Under the pieces are notes generated by a model that ran no database searches, had not been told where the DNA came from, and saw nothing but the letters and a program-made list of their open reading frames with translations. This document shows, in pieces, positions 18,937 to 27,606 of a DNA stretch of 64,000 bases. The stretch spans positions 1 to 64,000 of the forward strand of contig NZ_LFVY01000009.1 of the NCBI RefSeq assembly GCF_001050155.1, written 5' to 3'. Position numbers and translations under genes: made by a program. Every line of letters starts with the position of its first letter. Position 1 is the first letter of the stretch. Source of the stretch: Nitratireductor soli. GTDB taxonomy: Bacteria > Pseudomonadota > Alphaproteobacteria > Rhizobiales > Rhizobiaceae.

Positions 18937-19644
18937 ATGCAGGAAGGCGAGCGCGAAGACATGCGCGACCGGCTGATCGTCGGCCTGGATGTGCCGACGC
19001 TGACGGAGGCGGACCGGGTGGTCGCAGCCCTTGGCGACACGGTGTCATTCTACAAGATCGGTCATCAGCTGGCGTTTGCCGGCGGGTTGGGCTTTGCCCG
19101 CGAGCTGGCCGGTTCCGGCAAGAAGATCTTTCTCGACATGAAGCTGCTCGACATCGACAACACGGTGGCCAAGGGGGTGGAGAACATCGCCCGCATGGGC
19201 ATGACCATGCTGACCATCCACGCCTATCCGAAAGCGATGCGCGCGGCGGTGCAGGCGGCGGCAGGCTCCGGCCTGACATTGCTCGGCGTGACCGTGCTCA
19301 CCTCCATGGACGATGCCGATCTCGAGGACGCCGGTTATGGCAAGAACGCCCGGGACCTGGTGCTGATGCGCGCCGCGCAGGCGCGCGACGCCGGCATGGG
19401 CGGCATTGTCTGCGCCCCCACCGAGGTAGGCGAAGTGCGCGCGCTGGCAGGGCCGGGCATGGCGCTGGTGACGCCGGGCATCCGGCCGGCGGGCAGCGAC
19501 CATGGCGATCAGAAGCGCGTGATGACGCCGGGCGACGCCATGCGCGCCGGCAGCACCCATCTGGTGGTGGCACGGCCGATCGTGGCGGCGTCCGACCCAA
19601 AGGCCGCGGCGCGGGCGATCCTCGACGAGATGGCCGCCGGCTGA
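18937..19644 (+). CDS. pyrF: Orotidine 5'-phosphate decarboxylase
   Basis: The 235-residue TIM-barrel enzyme forms UMP from OMP in pyrimidine synthesis. The catalytic motif [10 protein letters not shown] (D-x-K-x-x-D) is intact. [10 protein letters not shown] at the start and [11 protein letters not shown] near the C-terminus bind the phosphate. The ATG at 18937 begins 1 bp after the preceding gene; an ATG at 18961 (MRDRLIVG) is an alternative. It is followed by a DUF1330 gene, a pairing seen in related bacteria. Confidence 0.95.
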   Translation: MQEGEREDMRDRLIVGLDVPTLTEADRVVAALGDTVSFYKIGHQLAFAGGLGFARELAGSGKKIFLDMKLLDIDNTVAKGVENIARMGMTMLTIHAYPKAMRAAVQAAAGSGLTLLGVTVLTSMDDADLEDAGYGKNARDLVLMRAAQARDAGMGGIVCAPTEVGEVRALAGPGMALVTPGIRPAGSDHGDQKRVMTPGDAMRAGSTHLVVARPIVAASDPKAAARAILDEMAAG

Positions 19645-19733
19645 ACGACAAGAACATTTGAGCTGCCAGGGTGGTTTCACCTGACGTCCACACAAATGCG
19701 GAAAACATGCAGATAGCGCGAGGAGGAACACCG

Positions 19734-20027
19734 ATGCCCAGAGGATACTGGATTGCCCATGTCGATGTGCGCGACCCCGAGCGCTACAAGGACTATGTGG
19801 CGACGGCGAAGCCGGCATTCGAGAGATTTGGCGCGCGGTTTCTGGCCCGCGGCGGCGCCTGGGAAAAGCTGGAAGGTGCCGGCCGCGGCCGCAATGTCGT
19901 GATCGAGTTTCCCTCCTTCGCGGCGGCGCGCGACTGCTACAATTCACCGGAGTACCAGGCGGCGAAGGCGATCCGCATCACCGTCGCCGACGCCGATATG
20001 GTGATCGTCGAGGGTGCGGAAAGTTGA
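19734..20027 (+). CDS. DUF1330 domain protein
   Basis: The 97-residue protein starts MPRGYWIAHVDVRDPERYKD, typical of DUF1330, a dimeric alpha-beta barrel (ferredoxin-like) family of unknown role. It has the family's GRNVVIEFPSFAAARDCYNS segment. A strong gaggagg ribosome site at about 19720 supports the ATG at 19734 over upstream starts. The next gene overlaps its stop codon (TTGA), so both are translated from one mRNA. Confidence 0.88.
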   Translation: MPRGYWIAHVDVRDPERYKDYVATAKPAFERFGARFLARGGAWEKLEGAGRGRNVVIEFPSFAAARDCYNSPEYQAAKAIRITVADADMVIVEGAES

Positions 20028-20587
20028 CCGGGGCTCAATCCACCTTACCGAACGGCTATGCAATCCGCCCCTATCGCCGCGCGGACGCAGCGGCGCTGGC
20101 AGCGGCCGAGGCACGCGCGGGCGGGCTTTTTGCCGCGCATGGTTTTGCCGCCCTGGCGGAGACGCCGCCAATGGAACCCGCGATCTTCGACACGCGGGCG
20201 CGGCGCGGCGACACGCTCGTCTGCACCCACCGCGATGACGGGCCGGTCGCCTTTGCCATGACCGGACCGGTCGGCCCATTTCTTCACCTGATGGAGCTTT
20301 CCGTCGACCCGGCGCATGGGCGACGCGGCATCGGCACGGCGCTGCTCGGCACGGTTGTCGCCAAAAGCGCCCTCGACGGCCTTGCCGGCGTGTCGCTCAC
20401 GACCTTCCGCGACGTTCCGTTCAACGCGCCGTTCTATGCACGAAACGGCTTCCGCCCGTGCCCACCGGATGAGGCGCCAACGCCGCTCGTCGAGCGATTC
20501 TTTCGCGAAATCCCGCCTGGAATCGACCCCGCGACGCGCCTGATCATGCTGCGTCGCAATAGTGCACGGTCGGTGGATGGCGACTAA
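20024..20587 (+). CDS. GNAT-family N-acetyltransferase
   Basis: The 187-residue protein has the GNAT acetyl-CoA loop in HLMELSVDPAHGRRGIGTAL and the beta-bulge region NAPFYARNGF near the C-terminus. Its target is unknown. The proposed start is TTG at 20024, overlapping the stop codon of the DUF1330 gene in the sequence ttga, with ggaaag just upstream; no ATG is present before the domain begins. Cytoplasmic. Confidence 0.8.
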   Translation: MTGAQSTLPNGYAIRPYRRADAAALAAAEARAGGLFAAHGFAALAETPPMEPAIFDTRARRGDTLVCTHRDDGPVAFAMTGPVGPFLHLMELSVDPAHGRRGIGTALLGTVVAKSALDGLAGVSLTTFRDVPFNAPFYARNGFRPCPPDEAPTPLVERFFREIPPGIDPATRLIMLRRNSARSVDGD

Positions 20588-20643
20588 TCCGATTATAAAT
20601 CAGAGTGTTACGCCAAGTCATGGCGCCCTCCCCCGGGCATTCC

Positions 20644-20666
20644 GCTGCTTCTATTGCAACGCAGCA
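20644..20666. promoter_or_regulatory. Possible PhaR operator upstream of the PHB depolymerase gene
   Basis: The segment gctgcttctattgcaacgca and the following gcaaa hold TTGCAACGCAGCA, close to the CTGC-N3-4-GCAG sequence described for PhaR of Paracoccus. It is about 110 bp before the depolymerase start. It was read by eye only. Confidence 0.35.
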
Positions 20667-20771
20667 AAACTAGTCTACGTTGTAGGTACGCAAATGACCA
20701 AGGCTTCGCCGCCGTGCCCCATTTCGTCATGCGGCGCGGCTTGAGCGAAGGTCGACCCAGGAAACCAAGCA

Positions 20772-22121
20772 ATGTATTATCAGCTGTATGAATTCAACCA
20801 CGCCGCGCTGCAGCCGGCGCGGGCTTATGCCGACGCCATGCGGCTGTTCTACAGCAATCCGCTCAATCCGATGACGAAGACCTATCTGGGCCGCACGGTG
20901 GCTGCCGCGGCGGAACTTTTCGAGCGCAGCACGCGCCGTTACACGAAGCCCGAATTCGGCCTGGCGGACACGAACGTCAACGGCGTGCGGGTGAAGGTGC
21001 GCGAAGAGATCATCTGGTCCCGCCCCTTCTGCGACATCATCCATTTCAAGCGCGATCTGCCGGCCGGCGCCAGGCCCGGGCCGAAGATCCTGATGGTGGC
21101 ACCGATGTCGGGCCACTACGCGACGCTGCTGCGCGGCACGGTGGAAACCATGCTGCCCTACGCCGATGTCTACATCACCGACTGGACCGATGCGCGCATG
21201 GTGCCGCTCTCCGACGGCACATTCGATCTGGACGACTATATCGACTACGTGATCGACATGCTGCGGCATCTGGGTCCCGACACGCATATCATGGCGGTCT
21301 GCCAGCCTTCGGTGCCGGTGCTGGCGGCGGTGGCGCTGATGGAGGCGCGCGGCGAGGAGGTCGTTCCCGCCAGCATGACGCTGATGGGCGGGCCGATCGA
21401 TACGCGCAAGAACCCGACGGCGGTCAACCAATTGGCCGAGGAAAAGGACATAGGCTGGTTTCGCGAGAACGCGGTGATGCCCGTGCCGTGGCCGCATCCG
21501 GGCTTCATGCGCATGGTCTATCCAGGGTTCCTCCAGCTTTCCGGCTTCATGAGCATGAACCTCGACCGCCACATCACGGCGCACAAGGACTTCTTCATGC
21601 ATCTGGTGAAGAACGATGGCGAGCCGGCCGAGAAGCATCGCGACTTCTACGACGAATATCTGGCGGTGATGGACCTGACCGCCGAATTCTACCTGCAGAC
21701 CGTGGAGACGGTGTTCATCCGCCACGATTTGCCGAAAGGCCAGATGAAGAATCGTGGCGAGACCGTCGATCCGAAGGCGATCCGCCGCGTGGCGCTGCTC
21801 ACCGTCGAGGGCGAGAACGACGATATTTCCGGCGTCGGCCAGACCAAGGCGGCGCATGATCTGTGCGTCAACATCCCGAGCGAGATGCGCCACCATTACA
21901 TGCAGCCGGTCGTCGGCCATTACGGCGTGTTCAACGGGTCGCGCTTCCGCGCCGAGATCGCGCCGCGCATCCTCGATTTCATGCGCAGCAATCCGAGCGG
22001 CCAGGCAGACAAGGCGGCTGCAGCCGCACCAGCGCCGGCAAAGACCGGACGCGCCAAGGCTTCAACCAGCGCGGCAAGGAAGCCGCAGGCGGCCCGCCGG
22101 ACGAAGCGCAAGCCGGCCTGA
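20772..22121 (+). CDS. phaZ: Intracellular polyhydroxyalkanoate (PHB) depolymerase
   Basis: The 449-residue protein matches intracellular PhaZ: it starts MYYQLYEFNHAALQPARAYA and has VCQPSVPVL, a lipase-box-like motif with Cys as nucleophile. Further family stretches are YITDWTDARMVPLSDG and the final YGVFNGSRFR. It hydrolyses storage PHB granules to 3-hydroxybutyrate. The C-terminal 40 residues are an Ala/Lys/Arg-rich tail, probably disordered. No signal peptide is present. It is separately transcribed, with 184 bp of upstream DNA that contains a possible PhaR site. Confidence 0.93.
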   Translation: MYYQLYEFNHAALQPARAYADAMRLFYSNPLNPMTKTYLGRTVAAAAELFERSTRRYTKPEFGLADTNVNGVRVKVREEIIWSRPFCDIIHFKRDLPAGARPGPKILMVAPMSGHYATLLRGTVETMLPYADVYITDWTDARMVPLSDGTFDLDDYIDYVIDMLRHLGPDTHIMAVCQPSVPVLAAVALMEARGEEVVPASMTLMGGPIDTRKNPTAVNQLAEEKDIGWFRENAVMPVPWPHPGFMRMVYPGFLQLSGFMSMNLDRHITAHKDFFMHLVKNDGEPAEKHRDFYDEYLAVMDLTAEFYLQTVETVFIRHDLPKGQMKNRGETVDPKAIRRVALLTVEGENDDISGVGQTKAAHDLCVNIPSEMRHHYMQPVVGHYGVFNGSRFRAEIAPRILDFMRSNPSGQADKAAAAAPAPAKTGRAKASTSAARKPQAARRTKRKPA

Positions 22122-22303
22122 AGCCGCGAAGACCGCATGGCGCGGACCCTCCATTCTTGTATTTTCGCAACAGCCCCGCGGCAAACGACAAACGCCACCG
22201 CGTCGGCGGTAACCATCTTGGGAAGTTTGCCTTTCCGCCAATTGACAGCGCGCCCCCTCATTTCTTAACGTTTCATTAACGATAGAAAGAAACGGGGAGC
22301 GCC

Positions 22304-22924
22304 ATGATGGCTGCTTGGCGGAGGGGCTTCCGCAACCGGAGCATGGCGTGGCTGTTGCTGGCAGCCGCCTGGGGCGCATCTCCGGCGGAAGCAGGCAGTC
22401 TGATGACGACCGGCGGGCTGACCTCGCAGCCGATCGGCCACTATGAGTTCTGCAAGGCCAATCCCATCGAATGCTCGATCCGCCCGCGCAACACGGGGCC
22501 GGAGCGGATGACCGCGCAGCTCTGGAAGACGCTGGCGACGGTCAACAGCGCGGTCAACCGCGCAATCAAGCCGATGAACGACATCGACATCTATGGCAAG
22601 GAAGAAGTCTGGGCCTATCCTGCGAGGGGAGTAGGCGACTGCGAGGACTACGTGCTGGAGAAACGCCGCGACCTGAAGCGCAGCGGCCTCTCCCTTGCCA
22701 ATCTCCTCATCACCGTGGTGCGCAAGCCGGACGGCGAAGGCCATGCGGTGCTGACCGTGCGCACCGACAAGGGCGATTTCATCCTCGACAATCTGAACGA
22801 CACCGTGAAATTATGGAGCACGACCGGCTATCGCTACCTGAAGCGGCAGGCGAGCAACCATACGGGCCGATGGGTCAGCCTGCGCGAGGAGAACAACCCG
22901 GTCGTCGGCGCGGTCAGCCAATAG
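22304..22924 (+). CDS. Transglutaminase-like cysteine peptidase (BTLCP, C93)
   Basis: The 206-residue protein has an N-terminal signal peptide (WLLLAAAWGASPAEA, cleavage near residue 30). The catalytic triad of the bacterial transglutaminase-like family is visible as Cys in VGDCEDYVLEKRRDL, His in GEGHAVLTV, and Asp in GDFILDNL. Members are periplasmic; in some bacteria relatives cleave surface adhesins (LapG-like). No adhesin or c-di-GMP receptor partner gene is adjacent here. A ggggag ribosome site lies upstream of the ATG. Confidence 0.85.
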   Translation: MMAAWRRGFRNRSMAWLLLAAAWGASPAEAGSLMTTGGLTSQPIGHYEFCKANPIECSIRPRNTGPERMTAQLWKTLATVNSAVNRAIKPMNDIDIYGKEEVWAYPARGVGDCEDYVLEKRRDLKRSGLSLANLLITVVRKPDGEGHAVLTVRTDKGDFILDNLNDTVKLWSTTGYRYLKRQASNHTGRWVSLREENNPVVGAVSQ

Positions 22925-22969
22925 CCGACAGGGGCCGAAGCATCGGCCGGCCATGCTGGAGCCATCGCC

Positions 22970-23629
22970 GTGCATAGGTTTCTTATCGTCTTTCTGGGGT
23001 TCTTGCTGGTTTCCATGTCATCCAACGGAGCGGATGCGGCCGAGGCGGCGCTGATTGCCGCAGCCGAGCGCGGCGACGTCGCCGCCATCGAGGAAGCGCT
23101 CGGTTCCGGCGTCGCCGTGGACGCGCGCGATGCGCGCCGGCGCACGGCGCTTCTGGCGGCCGTGCAGGCCAACCATCTCGACGCCGCACGACGGCTGATG
23201 GAGGCCGGTGCCGACGTCAACGCCAAGGACGATATCAATGACAGCCCCTATCTCCTGGCCGGCGCGCGGGGCTATCTGGACATACTGCGCCTGACCCTGG
23301 CGCATGGCGCGGACCTGGCAAGCACCAACCGCTATGGCGGCACGGCGCTGATCCCGGCGGCCGAACGCGGGCATGTCGAGACGGTGCAAGTGCTGATCGA
23401 CGCCGGGGTCGATGTGGACCACGTCAACAATCTGGGCTGGACGGCGCTGCTCGAGGCGATCATCCTGGGCGATGGCGGACCGCGCCATGTGGCCATCGTC
23501 GAACTGCTCACCAATGCGGGCGCGGATGTAAACCTGGCGGACCGGGAGGGCGTGAGCCCGCTGCAGCACGCCGAGAGAGACGGTTACACGGAGATTGTGC
23601 GCCTGCTGCGCGCGGTGGGTGCACGATAG
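22970..23629 (+). CDS. Secreted ankyrin-repeat protein
   Basis: The 219-residue protein starts with GTG, followed by a signal peptide (FLIVFLGFLLVSMSSNGADA). About five ankyrin repeats fill the rest. Examples are DARDARRRTALLAAVQANHL, then DARRLMEAGADVNAKDD-like and NRYGGTALIPAAERGHVETV repeats, ending GVSPLQHAERDGYTEIVRLL. Ankyrin repeats bind proteins; the partner is unknown. It follows the cysteine peptidase by 45 bp on the same strand and is probably cotranscribed. A terminator-like hairpin follows at 23686. Confidence 0.85.
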   Translation: MHRFLIVFLGFLLVSMSSNGADAAEAALIAAAERGDVAAIEEALGSGVAVDARDARRRTALLAAVQANHLDAARRLMEAGADVNAKDDINDSPYLLAGARGYLDILRLTLAHGADLASTNRYGGTALIPAAERGHVETVQVLIDAGVDVDHVNNLGWTALLEAIILGDGGPRHVAIVELLTNAGADVNLADREGVSPLQHAERDGYTEIVRLLRAVGAR

Positions 23630-23685
23630 AGCGCGCGTCCCAAAACGGCATCGCCTCGCAACCATCAGATGCACGCGCCTCCCGA

Positions 23686-23728
23686 CCTCAGCCCCGCCCT
23701 GCCATCAAGGCAGCGCGGGCTGAGGCTT
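23686..23728 (+). terminator. Hairpin terminator after the ankyrin gene
   Basis: The arms cctcagccccgccctgcc (23686-23703) and ggcagcgcgggctgagg (23709-23725) form a long stem with one bulge and a 5-nt loop, followed by cttatt. The T tract is weak, so a terminator is likely but not certain. Confidence 0.6.
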
Positions 23729-23863
23729 ATTCTGCAATAACATGCGAACTCGATAGGCTCCGGCCGATCCACAGCTCCTCGCGGACCGGTCGGTGCCGGC
23801 CACGATCTGGGCTGAATTTCAACATCATTACGCCGCTATTGGCTGGCTATCCCGATTGTTATC

Positions 23864-24943
23864 ATGAAGATTCTGGCACTCTCAACTTCCGGTGAACGCT
23901 GCGGGATCGCTACCTACAATGCGGCTCTCGTCGAAGCGCTGCGCAATGACGGGATTTCGGTGGACGTCCACCCTATCGACACGGCAACGACCCGCGCGCT
24001 GTCGAAGCAGGAGATGCTGCACTATTTCGATCCGTTCCTGGCCCGGCTTGCCACCTATGACGCACTGATCATCCAGCATGAATATGGCCTGTTCGGCGGC
24101 AGATACTCGTCCGGCACGGCACAGAAAGTGTTTGCCCGCACGATGGCGGCGATCGCCGCCTCCGGCAAGCCGACGGCGATCGTCTTTCACTCGGAGCCAC
24201 GCATCTCGACACGCTTCCTCTCCAAGAAACGCGTCTACTGGCAGCGCATTCGCCACCTCATCAACTCCAATCCGCAGATTTTCGCCGTGGTCCATGGCGA
24301 GGAAGCGCAAAAGCAATACATCGATGCCGGGCTGGACCAGGATTCCCTGTGGGCGACCAGGCATCCGCTGCCGGCCATCCGCCACATCCCCAGAATCGGC
24401 GCCGACGGAAACGTCACGCTGACGATTTTCGGCTTCGTCGCCAAATACAAGGGATATCGCGAGGCGGTCGAAGCCCTCAGTTTCCTGCCGGAGCGGTTTC
24501 GGCTGCTTGTCGCCGGCGGGCCGCATCCGGGCAATGTCGAGGACGACACGTTCGACCGGCTGATAAAAGCCGGTCATCCGCGCGTCGAAATCACGGGCTG
24601 GCTCGACGAGCAGGACATTGCGGCCGTGATGGCGCGCACGGACATCGTCCTGGCGCCCTACCATCCCGACGGACCCGCCGGGTCCGGGGCCGTCACCTGG
24701 GGTATTTGCCATGGCCGCCCGGTGATTGCCTCGAAAACCGTCACCTTCAACGGAATCCAGGAGGAGGCACAGTGTTTCGCCATGGTGCCGCCGCGCGATC
24801 CGCAGGCATTGGCCGACACCATTTTGCAGCTGGCCGCCGATGACGCGGCCAGGGCAAGGATGGTAGAGTCCGGGTTCGACTACACAAGAAAATACAGCTG
24901 GGACGGAATGGCCCGGAGGCTGACGGAAAAGCTCACCGCCTAG
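23864..24943 (+). CDS. Glycosyltransferase, GT4-like, possibly C-terminally truncated by a repeat
   Basis: The 359-residue protein has a GT-B layout. The N-terminal domain starts MKILALSTSGERCGIATYN. The C-terminal domain has TLTIFGFVAKYKGYREAVEA and the nucleotide-sugar region ITGWLDEQDIAAVMARTDIV with APYHPDGPAGSGAVTWGI. It probably transfers a sugar from an NDP or GDP donor during surface polysaccharide synthesis. Its TAG stop codon (24941-24943) is part of the CTAGTGGT end of the repeat at 24940-25061, so the original stop has been replaced. The conserved domain looks complete. A methyltransferase follows. Confidence 0.85.
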   Translation: MKILALSTSGERCGIATYNAALVEALRNDGISVDVHPIDTATTRALSKQEMLHYFDPFLARLATYDALIIQHEYGLFGGRYSSGTAQKVFARTMAAIAASGKPTAIVFHSEPRISTRFLSKKRVYWQRIRHLINSNPQIFAVVHGEEAQKQYIDAGLDQDSLWATRHPLPAIRHIPRIGADGNVTLTIFGFVAKYKGYREAVEALSFLPERFRLLVAGGPHPGNVEDDTFDRLIKAGHPRVEITGWLDEQDIAAVMARTDIVLAPYHPDGPAGSGAVTWGICHGRPVIASKTVTFNGIQEEAQCFAMVPPRDPQALADTILQLAADDAARARMVESGFDYTRKYSWDGMARRLTEKLTA

Positions 24944-25061
24944 TGGTGCGATCCAGACAGATGGTACCCATCTGTCTGGACAAATCGCCCCACCAGATCA
25001 ATAGCTTGTGGGCTGACTTGTCGAAACGGATGGAGACCATCCGTTTCGGTCAGACCACTAG
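24940..25061. repeat. Full-length (122-bp) copy of the CTAGTGGT palindromic element
   Basis: The element has perfect 8-bp terminal inverted repeats, CTAGTGGT at 24940-24947 and ACCACTAG at 25054-25061. It carries two internal hairpins. One has the core cagatggtacccatctg near its left end; the other, aaacggatggagaccatccg, is near its right end. A less symmetric middle holds gcttgtgggctgacttgtcg. The four tandem units at 61647-62120 are the same element in inverse orientation. Its left end provides the stop codon of the glycosyltransferase gene. No open reading frame of note lies within it. Confidence 0.9.
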
Positions 25062-25139
25062 CGGTGAAGCGAGCCTCGCCCCGCGCGATCTTGTGGACAC
25101 GCCATTCCAGCCGCAAGTAGCCAATGGGAGGGTGCCGAA

Positions 25140-25829
25140 TTGCTTCGAGGGACCGTGAAGGCTCTGTCCTCCGCCCTGGTTGGACAAAAGCCAGCCAGAT
25201 CGTCGCAAATCCGTAGCGTCTCGGATGCCATCGAGATGGCCGAAAACTGCCTCGAAGGCTGGTGCAGCCGGGCCAAGGCCGTCGCGCTGACCAATGCGAT
25301 TATCGAGGAGCAACCGCAATTATGCGTCGAGATCGGCATTTTCGGCGGCCGTTCCATCGTGCCGTGCGCTGCCGCGTTGCGACAGAACGGTTCCGGCGTG
25401 ATCTACGGCATCGAAACCTGGAGCCCGGCGATAGCGACGGAGCATTTCACCAGTGAAGAGAACGATTCCTGGTGGCAGCAGGTCGATTTCCCGCGCATCA
25501 AGCAAGACTTCTTCGCCTTCATCGCCCTGCATGGCTTTACCGAGCAGATCAGGGTGATTGAAAAAACCTCGCGTGACGCGGCTTCCTTGTTCGACGCCAT
25601 CGATTTCCTGCACATCGACGGCGCGCATTCGGTGTTCAACGCAGCCGAGGATGTCGTGCTCTACGCCAGCAAGCTGAAGATCGGCGGCATTGTCGTCCTC
25701 GACGATATCGACTGGCCAACCACCGGGCCGGCGCATGAAATCCTCAAGTCGATCGCCGAGCCGCTGACGACGATCAATGACGATGAAGGCAAGCCGGCCT
25801 GCGCTTTCATGAGAAAGGTGCGAAACTAA
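25140..25829 (+). CDS. Class I SAM-dependent methyltransferase-like protein, TTG start
   Basis: The 229-residue protein has the core of Methyltransf_24-type enzymes. The SAM motif is LCVEIGIFGGRSIVPCA, the acidic residue is in GVIYGIETWS, and IDFLHIDGAHSVFNAAEDVV followed by GGIVVLDDIDWP is the metal or substrate-binding part. Such proteins often modify sugars or small molecules. The TTG at 25140 has a gggagg ribosome site 8 bp upstream; no ATG occurs before the domain. It follows the glycosyltransferase after the repeat, so the pair may serve surface glycan synthesis. Confidence 0.75.
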   Translation: MLRGTVKALSSALVGQKPARSSQIRSVSDAIEMAENCLEGWCSRAKAVALTNAIIEEQPQLCVEIGIFGGRSIVPCAAALRQNGSGVIYGIETWSPAIATEHFTSEENDSWWQQVDFPRIKQDFFAFIALHGFTEQIRVIEKTSRDAASLFDAIDFLHIDGAHSVFNAAEDVVLYASKLKIGGIVVLDDIDWPTTGPAHEILKSIAEPLTTINDDEGKPACAFMRKVRN

Positions 25830-25945
25830 TCTTTCACGGTGACATTTTTATTGACCAGCATTGTCGGTCATTGTTGGAACTCGCCGTTTCATTGCCGCAT
25901 TTGCCGCCCAAGCGCCGTTGCTGATACGGATTTGGGGACTTTTCC

Positions 25946-26302
25946 ATGCAGCAGCGCATTCTTCGCGGCGTCAAGATCCTGCCGGTGGCGGCATTTCTCA
26001 CCATTGCCCTTTCGGCTTCGGCGCATGCCCAGTGCGGCAGCGCGTCCTGGTATGCGCTCACCTCGAAAACCGCATCGGGCGAGCGCATGAACCCGGCGGC
26101 GATGACGGCGGCCCACCGCTCCCTGCCCTTCGGCACGAAACTGCGCGTGGTCAACAAGCGCAACGGCCGCAGCGTCGTCGTGCGGATCAACGATCGCGGC
26201 CCGTTCGTGCGCGGCCGCATCGTCGACGTGTCGAAGGCGGCAGCCGCAAAGCTTGGCTTCGTGCGGTCAGGCCACACCAAGGTGTGTCTCGAAGCGCGCT
26301 GA
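25946..26302 (+). CDS. RlpA-like septal ring lytic transglycosylase family protein
   Basis: The 118-residue protein has a signal peptide (FLTIALSASAHAQ, cleavage near residue 29) followed only by a double-psi beta-barrel domain. Its motifs are CGSASWYAL, ASGERMNPAAMTAAHRSLPF, GTKLRVVN and VRINDRGPFVRGRIVDVSKA. It lacks the SPOR domain of full RlpA. It may cleave denuded glycan strands in the periplasm, with the DPBB Asp and His positions preserved. It is convergent with the TRAP dctM gene, with 17 bp between stop codons. Confidence 0.88.
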   Translation: MQQRILRGVKILPVAAFLTIALSASAHAQCGSASWYALTSKTASGERMNPAAMTAAHRSLPFGTKLRVVNKRNGRSVVVRINDRGPFVRGRIVDVSKAAAAKLGFVRSGHTKVCLEAR

Positions 26303-26319
26303 GGTTTTCCCGGAAAGGT

Positions 26320-27606
26320 CTACCGGCCGAACCCGGCGGTCGTCGGCAGCCACAGCGACAGTTGCGGGAAGACCCACATGATGGCCAGACCGAGGATCAG
26401 CAGCAGCACATAGGGCAGCGCCCCGCGCATGATCTCCGACAGAGGCGCGCCGGTGATGCCCTTCAGGATGAACAGGTTCATGCCGACCGGCGGCGTGATG
26501 AGCGCAAGCTCGAGGTTGATCATCAGCATCACCCCGTACCAGATCGGGTTGATCTCCAGCAAGGTCATCGTCGGCAGGATGATCGGCGTGGTGATGAGGA
26601 TGATGGCGATCGTCTCGAGAAACATGCCGAGAATGAAGATGGCGATCATCACCACCAGCATGAAACCGGTCTGCGACAGGCCGAGTGCTGTAACCCCCTC
26701 CATGATCTCGGCCGGCAGGCGGATGATGGTGATGGCGTGGCCGAACAGCCCAGCCGCGGCGATGATCATGAACAGCATCGCCGTGGTGCGCATGGTCTGC
26801 CAGGTGCAGTCCCACAAATCCATCAGCGACACGTTGCGGTAGACGAGCAACGCCACCAGCAGCGCATAGACCGCACCGACGGCGGCCGCCTCGACGGCGG
26901 TGAAGACGCCGAGATAGATGCCGCCGAGGATGACCGGCGGCATCGCCACCGCCCAGATGGAATTGGCGAAGGCGCGGATCACGGCGCGCGCGCCGGGCCA
27001 GCCCTGCTTCTCCGTTTCGCCATGGGCGTTCGCCTGATACCAGCTGAACACGGCGAAGATCACCGCCATCAGCAGCCCCGGGATGAGCCCGGCCAGGAAC
27101 AGGGCGCCGATGGAGGCATCGGTGACGATGGCGTAGAGGATCATCGGCCCGGAGGGCGGAATGAGAATGCCGAGCGTGCCGCCGGCGGCGATGATGCCGT
27201 AGGTGTCGCGCGAGCGGTAGCCGAAGCGCTGCATTTGCGGGATCGCCGTCGAGCCGATGGTGAGCGCGGTGGCCACGGACGAGCCGGAGATGGTCGAGAA
27301 GATGGTGCAGGACAGGATGGTGGCGAAGCCCAGCCCGCCCTTGACGTGGCCGACGAGCTTGTTGGCCATGTCGTAGAGATCGTCGACGACCTTGGCCTTG
27401 ATCATGATGTGCGCCATGAAGGCGAACATCGGGATCGTCGCCAGGAGCGGATTGTTGAGGCTGGCGAAAACCGTATCCGCCATGGAATCGATTTTCCCCT
27501 CGAACAGGTAGAGCACGGCGAGCGAGGACAGGCCGAGCGCGGCGAAGATCGGCATGCCGGTGAGCAGCAGGACGATCAGCGCGGCAAGGATGAGGGTGAT
27601 GGTCAT
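26320..27606 (-). CDS. dctM: TRAP transporter large permease (DctM)
   Basis: The 428-residue protein has about twelve membrane helices and the DctM family segments PMFAFMAHIMIKAKVVDDLY, SGSSVATALTIGS, GIIAAGGTLGILIPPSGPMI and ALITPPVGMNLFIL. With DctQ it forms the Na+-coupled permease for a substrate delivered by the periplasmic DctP. Its ATG overlaps the dctQ stop codon (atga), so translation is coupled. It is the last gene of a minus-strand set that begins at the CoA-transferase gene. Confidence 0.95.
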   Translation of the reverse strand: MTITLILAALIVLLLTGMPIFAALGLSSLAVLYLFEGKIDSMADTVFASLNNPLLATIPMFAFMAHIMIKAKVVDDLYDMANKLVGHVKGGLGFATILSCTIFSTISGSSVATALTIGSTAIPQMQRFGYRSRDTYGIIAAGGTLGILIPPSGPMILYAIVTDASIGALFLAGLIPGLLMAVIFAVFSWYQANAHGETEKQGWPGARAVIRAFANSIWAVAMPPVILGGIYLGVFTAVEAAAVGAVYALLVALLVYRNVSLMDLWDCTWQTMRTTAMLFMIIAAAGLFGHAITIIRLPAEIMEGVTALGLSQTGFMLVVMIAIFILGMFLETIAIILITTPIILPTMTLLEINPIWYGVMLMINLELALITPPVGMNLFILKGITGAPLSEIMRGALPYVLLLILGLAIMWVFPQLSLWLPTTAGFGR

